Shown here in pieces: positions 1 to 4,134 of a stretch of DNA of 6,841 nucleotides. The notes beneath the pieces are model-generated. The model was not told the origin of the DNA. It made no database searches and saw only the letters and a program-made list of their open reading frames with translations. The position numbers were made by a program, and so were the translations under genes. The DNA lies in NCBI GenBank assembly GCA_007126855.1, contig SLAK01000122.1:1-6841 (forward strand), in the 5' to 3' direction. The DNA comes from Dehalococcoidia bacterium (GTDB lineage Bacteria > Chloroflexota > Dehalococcoidia > Tepidiformales > Tepidiformaceae). Every line of letters begins with the position of its first letter. Within the stretch, counting starts at the first letter, position 1.

Positions 1-65
1 AGAAACTCCCGGTCGTCGCGGGAAAGGGACTCGGCTTCCTTCATCAGCTCTTCGAGCGTCGCCAT
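1..65 (-). CDS. N-terminal fragment of a small unidentified protein (possible addiction-module-type antitoxin)
   Basis: An ATG at 65 on the minus strand opens a frame that is still open at the window edge. It gives 21 residues, MATLEELMKEAESLSRDDRE then F. It starts 44 bp after the pheT stop on the same strand, so it may be the next gene of that transcript. The acidic, helical pattern 'TLEELMKEAESL...DDR' resembles the start of small 'putative addiction module component' proteins, but similar openings occur in many short helical proteins. There is no strong Shine-Dalgarno sequence; the only purine run, AGG, lies almost against the ATG. I do not claim a function. The decisive evidence lies beyond the left edge: protein length and whether a RelE/ParE-like toxin gene follows. 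Confidence 0.5.
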   Translation of the reverse strand, partial: MATLEELMKEAESLSRDDREF

Positions 66-91
66 GCCTGCATCTTAGCTGATTGGCGCTT

Positions 92-105
92 CGGGCTGGT
101 GCCCG
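92..105 (-). other. Short hairpin between pheT and the next gene
   Basis: A perfect 5-bp stem (CGGGC/GCCCG) with a 4-base loop lies 5-18 bases past the pheT stop. The transcript has no U-run after it on the minus strand, so it does not look like an intrinsic terminator. It could be a weak processing or mRNA-stability element, or chance in GC-rich DNA. Confidence 0.25.
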
Positions 106-109
106 CGTA

Positions 110-2527
110 CTACTGCCGCAAGGTTGCGCCGCACTCCTTGTCGAGCCGCTTCAGCAGTCCGTCCTGGATGCGCGCCACGTCGCCCTCCGTCAGCGTCCGA
201 TCAGCGGGGCAGTAGCGCACCGAAATGGCGAGCGCTTTATTCCCGTCGGGCAGCCCGGCGCCGCGGTAGTCATCGAAGATGTCCGCCTCGACTCGCACAT
301 TCTTTGCCCGGTGGCTGCGGATCACCTTCACCACGTCGCCGGCCGACGTCTCGATGTCCACAAGCAGCGACAGGTCGACCCGCACCTCCGGGTAGCGCTC
401 GACCGGCGTGTACTCCCGGTCTTCGCGCACGTGGCGGGCCAGATCCTCCACCCACAGCTCGATCAGGAAGACCGGCTCGTCGATGTCGAACGCGGCGGCG
501 GTCTCCGGGTGGACCTGGGCGAGCACACCCACAGTATCTTTGCCGCAGACGATGTCGGCGGTGTGCCCTTCAAGCAGGCCGAAATGCGACGCAGGCCGGA
601 CATCGAAGGATATGCCCGCCATGTCCAGGATGACTTCGAGCGCACCTTTGGCGTCGAAGAAGTCGAGCTGCTCGCCTTCGCTGCGGCGCCAGCGGCTTTC
701 GCGGTGCCCACCGACGACCGCGCACAACACCGGCCGCTCGTGCGGCAGGTCCGCCTCAGTCGGCAGGTATTCGAAGCCGATTTCGAAGAGGCGCAGCCCG
801 CCGTCGTGCTGCCGCTGGTTCGTCGCATACGACGTCAGCAGCGAACCGCGCAGCGTGGTCCGCAGGAGCGAATGCCGGGACGCCACCGGGTTGACGACGC
901 TCAGTGGCTGCAGCCGGAGGTCGTCGCCCGGGTCAACCACCTTCCGCAGGTGCGCCATGTCCGTGAGGGTGTAATTGATGACTTCCTGGAAGCCCGCCGC
1001 CACGGCCGCGTTTCGCAGGCTCTCGCGCGCGTCCAGCACCGGGTTCGGCTCCACCGGCGGCAGGGCGCCCAGCGGTTTCGTGGTCGGCAACTTGTCGTAG
1101 CCATAGATGCGGACCAGGTCCTCGATCACATCGTCAGGGATTTCCACATCAGGCCGCCAGTACGGCGGCTGCACCAGGTACGTGTCCGGTCCCTGTTGCT
1201 CGCACCGGAACCCGAGCGCAGTAAGCACCCGCTGCACCTCATCGGGCGGGATGTGGATGCCCAGCACGCGCTCGATGCGCTCCGCGGGAAGGGTGATCGT
1301 GTGCTCCTCGAGCTTGCCGGGGTAGACATCGATGAGGCCCTTCGCAATGCGCCCACCGGTGATCTGTTCGAACAGGTGCAGCGCCCGCTGCTGCGCGAAT
1401 AGCGGCGTCCCGCGCCCGATGCCTTTCTCGAAGCGCAGCGACGCCTCCGAGCGCAGCTTCAGCAGGGTCGACGTGCGCCTGATCGACCCGGGGTAGAAGT
1501 TTGCGATTTCCAACAGCACGTTGCGCGTGTTCTCCGTCACCTCCGACTCCAGCCCGCCCATCACTCCGGCGATGCCGACCGGACCTTCGCCGTCGCAGAT
1601 CAGCAGCATCTCCGAGTCGAACTCGCGGTCGATCCCGTCGAGTGTGGTCATGCGTTCGCCCTGCTTCGCGCGACGGACCACGATCCGGTGGCCGCGCACA
1701 AGGTCGTAGTCGAAGGCGTGCAGGGGCTGGCCCAGCTCCAGCATCACGTAGTTCGTTATGTCCACGACATTGTTGATAGGCCGCATGCCCATCCGCAGCA
1801 GCCGTTCCTGCAACCACGCCGGCGACGGGCCGATCTGCACATCCTCGATGAGCGATGCCGTGAATCGCGGGCACAGGTCCGGGTCTTCAACGGTGACCTG
1901 CGCGCGGTCCTCGATTCGCGCCTCCGACTCGCGGTGACCGGTTTGCGGCTCACGGACTTCCTTACCGGTCAGCGCCCCAACTTCGCGCGCCAGTCCCAGC
2001 ACGCCCAGCAAGTCGGCGCGGTTCGCCCAGGTCGAAAGGTCGAACACCACATCGCCGATCTCGTCGACCAGCGGGCGGCCAACCGCCGCACCTTCGTCCA
2101 GCACCAGGATGCCGGTGTGCTCGTCGCTCAGCCCCAGCTCCTTCTCGCTCAGCACCATGCCCGACGATTCGACGCCACGGATCTTCGCGCGCTTCAACGT
2201 CTCCAGCTTCCCGGTCTTGCCGCTGACCAGCGACGCACCCTCAAGAGCGAACGCCACCTTCTGCCCCGGCGCGACATTCGGCGCCCCGCAGACCACCGTC
2301 TGCTCGCCGGCGCCGGTATTCACCGTGGCCAGCCGCAACGCGTCGGCGTTCGGGTGCGGCTCGACCGCCAGCACCTCGGCAACCACGATCTTCTCGCGGT
2401 CCCATTCGCCGCCGACGTACTCAACCGACTCAACCTCGGCCGTCGAATCATTCAAACGCCGCGCAAGCTCGTCGACGGGAATGTCAACATCGACGTACTC
2501 GCGCAGCCAGGACACAGGCAGTTTCAC
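110..2527 (-). CDS. pheT: Phenylalanine--tRNA ligase, beta subunit
   Basis: This is the 805-residue beta chain of the cytoplasmic alpha2-beta2 phenylalanyl-tRNA synthetase. It supplies tRNA binding and the editing site that removes mischarged Tyr, while PheS supplies the aminoacylation site. All bacterial-type domains are visible in order: N-terminal SWLREYV; EMAP-type tRNA-binding domain about 40-150 (HPNADALRLATV 58-69, VVCGAPNV 78-85, KIRGVESSGMVLSEKELGL 115-133); B3/B4 editing domain about 210-395 (NNVVDITNYVMLELGQPLHAFD 252-273 in part, GIAGVMGG 318-325, LRSEASLRFEKG 358-369); B5 domain about 400-475; core ending the B5 link with IEDLVRIYGYDKLP 468-481; anticodon-binding FDX-ACB domain about 711-805 (RYPEVRVDLSLLVD). 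The length is normal for the family. The start is GTG, chosen because MKLPVSWLREYV is the standard N-terminus and GGAGG stands 5 bases before it. That GTG overlaps the stop of the preceding four-helix gene (GTGA). The separation from pheS by an insertion is unusual. Confidence 0.98.
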   Translation of the reverse strand: MKLPVSWLREYVDVDIPVDELARRLNDSTAEVESVEYVGGEWDREKIVVAEVLAVEPHPNADALRLATVNTGAGEQTVVCGAPNVAPGQKVAFALEGASLVSGKTGKLETLKRAKIRGVESSGMVLSEKELGLSDEHTGILVLDEGAAVGRPLVDEIGDVVFDLSTWANRADLLGVLGLAREVGALTGKEVREPQTGHRESEARIEDRAQVTVEDPDLCPRFTASLIEDVQIGPSPAWLQERLLRMGMRPINNVVDITNYVMLELGQPLHAFDYDLVRGHRIVVRRAKQGERMTTLDGIDREFDSEMLLICDGEGPVGIAGVMGGLESEVTENTRNVLLEIANFYPGSIRRTSTLLKLRSEASLRFEKGIGRGTPLFAQQRALHLFEQITGGRIAKGLIDVYPGKLEEHTITLPAERIERVLGIHIPPDEVQRVLTALGFRCEQQGPDTYLVQPPYWRPDVEIPDDVIEDLVRIYGYDKLPTTKPLGALPPVEPNPVLDARESLRNAAVAAGFQEVINYTLTDMAHLRKVVDPGDDLRLQPLSVVNPVASRHSLLRTTLRGSLLTSYATNQRQHDGGLRLFEIGFEYLPTEADLPHERPVLCAVVGGHRESRWRRSEGEQLDFFDAKGALEVILDMAGISFDVRPASHFGLLEGHTADIVCGKDTVGVLAQVHPETAAAFDIDEPVFLIELWVEDLARHVREDREYTPVERYPEVRVDLSLLVDIETSAGDVVKVIRSHRAKNVRVEADIFDDYRGAGLPDGNKALAISVRYCPADRTLTEGDVARIQDGLLKRLDKECGATLRQ

Positions 2528-2970
2528 TGGGGCCTCCGTTTGGCACTTGAGGGTTGGTAGCTGGCGCTTCTGGCCGTTGGCCTTTGGCCTTTGGCTTTCG
2601 GTTGGCCATCACTGTCAGCTGGTTGCAGCGAATTCCGGAACGAGACCAGCCTCCTCTTTACGGACTTCAAGGGCTCTATGAGCACTCTTGCCTGTTCGGA
2701 ACTCAGGTATCCAAGGTCACGCGAAAGTATCAAGAAGTACTCCACCTCGGAAGCAGAACCCAGTGCGACGCGCAGGAACTGGCGAAACTCGGCGTCACCT
2801 CGAACTGAGCCCTCTGCGATGTTGGCCGGGACAGATACGGCGGCTCGTCGCATCTGGCTCACCAACCCATAACGCTCCTCGGTGGGAAAGCGCTTCGTCA
2901 CTTCGTAAATGTCGAGCGCATGGGCGTGCGCGGCCTGCCAGACATCCAGCTCTTGAAATGGTCGCACCAC
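2524..2970 (-). CDS. Four-helix bundle protein of the 23S rRNA intervening-sequence (S23/IVP) family
   Basis: 148 residues. The core (about 4-115) carries the family's hallmarks: FQELDVWQAAHAHALDIYEVTK at 5-26 in part, FPTEERYGLVSQMRRAAVSV at 28-47, PANIAEGSVRG 48-58, then EFRQFLRVALGSASEVEY 61-78 and LGYLS 86-90. Relatives of about 115-125 residues are encoded in intervening sequences inside 23S rRNA genes, in free-standing copies, and as Avd of diversity-generating retroelements. They form basic four-helix bundles thought to bind nucleic acid; the exact role is unknown. The start is taken as GTG 2970 (a second GTG follows at 2967) because AAGGAG lies 6 bases upstream. The open frame extends back to 3009, but that stretch runs into the flanking repeat. 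The core family fold should end near residue 115. Residues 116-148 are a low-complexity, basic tail: 126-133 are encoded by the left inverted repeat and 134-148 by sequence outside it. The stop (TGA) overlaps the pheT start as GTGA. G+C over 2641-2940 is 59% (hand count 177/300), lower than adjacent pheS. Confidence 0.93.
   Translation of the reverse strand: MVRPFQELDVWQAAHAHALDIYEVTKRFPTEERYGLVSQMRRAAVSVPANIAEGSVRGDAEFRQFLRVALGSASEVEYFLILSRDLGYLSSEQARVLIEPLKSVKRRLVSFRNSLQPADSDGQPKAKGQRPTARSASYQPSSAKRRPQ
2533..2537 (-). promoter_or_regulatory. Ribosome binding site of pheT
   Basis: GGAGG on the minus strand, 5 bases before the GTG start at 2527. It decides the pheT start. It lies inside the last codons of the four-helix gene and outside that element's inverted repeat, so it probably belongs to the original pheS-pheT spacer. 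Confidence 0.8.
2572..2607. repeat. Left terminal inverted repeat, heptad array
   Basis: Reading the plus strand from 2572: units GGCCGTT, GGCCTTT, GGCCTTT, then a degenerate GGCTTTC and GGTTGGCC. The first 24 bases (2572-2595) match the reverse complement of 3005-3028 at 22 of 24 positions. The repeat lies within the 3' end of the four-helix frame and encodes part of its low-complexity tail. Confidence 0.88.
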
Positions 2971-2976
2971 CGTCGT

Positions 2977-2982
2977 CTCCTT
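2977..2982 (-). promoter_or_regulatory. Ribosome binding site of the four-helix bundle gene
   Basis: AAGGAG on the minus strand, 6 bases before GTG 2970 and 9 before GTG 2967. It supports a start here rather than at the ATG/GTG candidates farther upstream, which would place the N-terminus in the repeat. Confidence 0.7.
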
Positions 2983-3003
2983 ATCGCGTGGAAGGTGACG
3001 CAC

Positions 3004-3028
3004 GGCCAATGGCCAATGGCCAACGGCC
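3004..3028. repeat. Right terminal inverted repeat, heptad array
   Basis: Plus strand: GGCCAAT, GGCCAAT, GGCCAAC, GGCC. Its reverse complement begins with GGCCGTT followed by two GGCCATT units, mirroring the left array unit by unit. The outermost unit (GGCCGTT) is identical in both arms; the two inner units differ by the same single base in each arm. The outer edge is 10 bases past the pheS stop. Confidence 0.88.
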
Positions 3029-3038
3029 GCCCGCAGGG

Positions 3039-4064
3039 CTAGAACTGCCGCAGGAAGCGCAGGTTGTTCTGGTAGAAGTGGCGGATGTCGTCGATACCCC
3101 AGCGCAGCATCGCGACACGCTCGACGCCGATCCCGAACGCAAAGCCCGTATAGCGCGACGAATCGAAGCCCGCGTTTTCGATAACCTCCGGGTGCACCAT
3201 GCCGGCGCCCAGGATTTCCACCCAGCGCGTGCCGCCGTCCGCCGTCGGCCAGTCGACCGCCATCTCCACGCCCGGCTCAACGAAGGGGAAGTAGCTGTGG
3301 TGGAAGGTAATGTGCCGGTCCTGGCCGAACATGCGCCGGGCGAATTCGTAGAGCACCCCCTTCAGGTCGCTCATACGGATGCCCTCGTCCACGGCCAGGC
3401 CTTCCACCTGCGTCAGCATCCACTCGTGCGTCGCGTCCGTGGCCTCCTGCCGGTAGCACTTGCCCGGCACCACCACGCGGATCGGCGGCTGCTGGCGCTC
3501 CATCACCCGCACCTGGTTCGGCGACGTGTGCGTGCGGAGCAGCATGTCACGCCGGCCACCGATTTCCTTGTCGACCCAGATCGTGTCCCACATGTCGCGC
3601 GCCGGGTGGTCTTCCGGGATCCGCACGCCATCGAAGTTGTACTTCGCCCATTCGACTTCCGGCCCTTCGGCGACGCGGAAACCCATCTCGCCGAATACGG
3701 CCACGATGTCCCGCAGCGTCTGCGTCACGGGATGGAAGCGGCCGACCGGCTGCGGCCGGCCCGGAAGCGTGACATCGATCGCGCCGGATGTAGCCAGCGT
3801 TTCGAGTTGCTTTTTCTTGAGCGCTTCCCGGCGCTGGTTGAGGGCATCCTCGAGATCGTTCTTCAGGGCGTTGGCGGCGGCGCCAAAGGCGGCGCGCTCG
3901 TCGGGCGGTTGATCGCGCACGGAGCGGAGCAGCAGCGTCACGCGCCCGTCCTGGCGGCCGAGCCACTCGGCGCGCCACTGGTCGAGCCCCGCTTCGCCGG
4001 TCTGCTCCAGCGTCTCCAGCGCCTCTTTGCGCAGCGTCTCAATGGAGTTGGTGGTTGCGGTCAT
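3039..4064 (-). CDS. pheS: Phenylalanine--tRNA ligase, alpha subunit
   Basis: 341 residues, normal for bacterial PheS. It is the catalytic chain that activates phenylalanine with ATP and transfers it to tRNA-Phe, working as alpha2-beta2 with PheT. The N-terminal part (about 1-88) is the charged helical arm that contacts tRNA, with WLGRQDGRVTLLLRS at 34-48. The class II catalytic core follows: GFRVAEGPEVEWAKYNFD 128-145, HPARDMWDTIWV 153-164, LLRTHTSPNQVRVM 175-188, GKCYRQEATDATHEWMLTQV 201-220 then EGLAVD 221-226, SYFPFVEPGVEMAVDW 257-272, EILGAGMVHPEVIENAG 283-299 and the motif 3 block FAFGIGVERVAMLRWGIDDI 308-327. The ATG at 4064 is preferred over in-frame candidates at 4118 (GTG) and 4088 (ATG), because MTATTNSIETLRKE matches the usual length and a TATAAT lies just upstream. 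No Shine-Dalgarno is seen. The residue before the QxEGL motif is Thr where many relatives have His. Confidence 0.97.
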   Translation of the reverse strand: MTATTNSIETLRKEALETLEQTGEAGLDQWRAEWLGRQDGRVTLLLRSVRDQPPDERAAFGAAANALKNDLEDALNQRREALKKKQLETLATSGAIDVTLPGRPQPVGRFHPVTQTLRDIVAVFGEMGFRVAEGPEVEWAKYNFDGVRIPEDHPARDMWDTIWVDKEIGGRRDMLLRTHTSPNQVRVMERQQPPIRVVVPGKCYRQEATDATHEWMLTQVEGLAVDEGIRMSDLKGVLYEFARRMFGQDRHITFHHSYFPFVEPGVEMAVDWPTADGGTRWVEILGAGMVHPEVIENAGFDSSRYTGFAFGIGVERVAMLRWGIDDIRHFYQNNLRFLRQF

Positions 4065-4074
4065 GATGCTGAGG

Positions 4075-4080
4075 ATTATA
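4075..4080 (-). promoter_or_regulatory. Likely -10 element of the pheS-pheT operon
   Basis: A perfect TATAAT on the minus strand, with 10 bases between it and the pheS ATG. Transcription would begin about 3-5 bases before the start codon, giving an almost leaderless mRNA, in keeping with the lack of a Shine-Dalgarno. No good -35 hexamer is seen at 17-18 bases (the sequence there is CGGCCC-like). The short leader leaves no room for a T-box or a Phe leader-peptide attenuator. Confidence 0.55.
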
Positions 4081-4088
4081 GGAGCCAT

Positions 4089-4125
4089 GCCCGCTACGGG
4101 CCGTTCCCCCGGGCACACCCGCTAC
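4089..4125. promoter_or_regulatory. Dyad and 8-bp direct repeat in the divergent promoter region
   Basis: GCCCG-CTA-CGGGC (4089-4101) is a 5-bp perfect dyad with a 3-base centre. CCCGCTAC occurs at 4090-4097 and again at 4118-4125, 28 bp apart start to start, between the two divergent starts. It could be a regulator site or chance in GC-rich DNA; there is no known regulator match. Confidence 0.25.
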
Positions 4126-4128
4126 CAT
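4123..4128 (+). promoter_or_regulatory. Possible -10 element of a leaderless lipoprotein transcript
   Basis: TACCAT (TAnnnT pattern) ends 6 bases before the ATG at 4135, the spacing expected when transcription starts at the start codon itself. No Shine-Dalgarno precedes that ATG. No clear -35 is seen. Confidence 0.4.
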
Positions 4129-4134
4129 GATGCT

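Larger units (their letters stand above)
2572..3028 (-). mobile_element. Candidate IVS-like element carrying a four-helix bundle gene, inserted between pheS and pheT
   Basis: A 457-bp segment bounded by 24-bp inverted repeats (22/24) holds one gene of the S23/IVP family and nothing else. It separates two genes that normally sit close together. Without it the pheS stop and pheT start would be 54 bp apart, and the pheT ribosome binding site would be intact. G+C is about 59% in its core against 68-70% in two 60-bp lines sampled from pheS. The design (inverted repeats around a single four-helix gene) is that of known intervening sequences in 23S rRNA genes, but here the host transcript is an mRNA. 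No transposase is encoded and I see no clear target-site duplication. The element call is inference from this structure; independent acquisition of the gene and later repeat growth is the alternative. Confidence 0.65.

Noticed and set aside
92..105. Hairpin after pheT as an intrinsic terminator
   Set aside because: The stem is only 5 bp and there is no U-run after it on the transcribed strand.
83..1402. 439-codon plus-strand open frame opposite pheT
   Set aside because: Antisense shadow of a secure pheT; high-GC codon use leaves opposite frames open, and the translation is Arg/His/Val-rich without family motifs.
1688..2560. 290-codon plus-strand open frame opposite the pheT 5' end
   Set aside because: Same shadow effect; it crosses the pheT start and the inverted-repeat area without any recognisable domain.
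2528..3038. Conventional insertion sequence between pheS and pheT
   Set aside because: No transposase frame and no clear target duplication; the only gene is the four-helix protein, so an IVS-like element fits better.
2688..4130. 480-codon plus-strand open frame opposite pheS and the four-helix gene
   Set aside because: Runs antisense through two well-supported genes; composition is that of a shadow frame.
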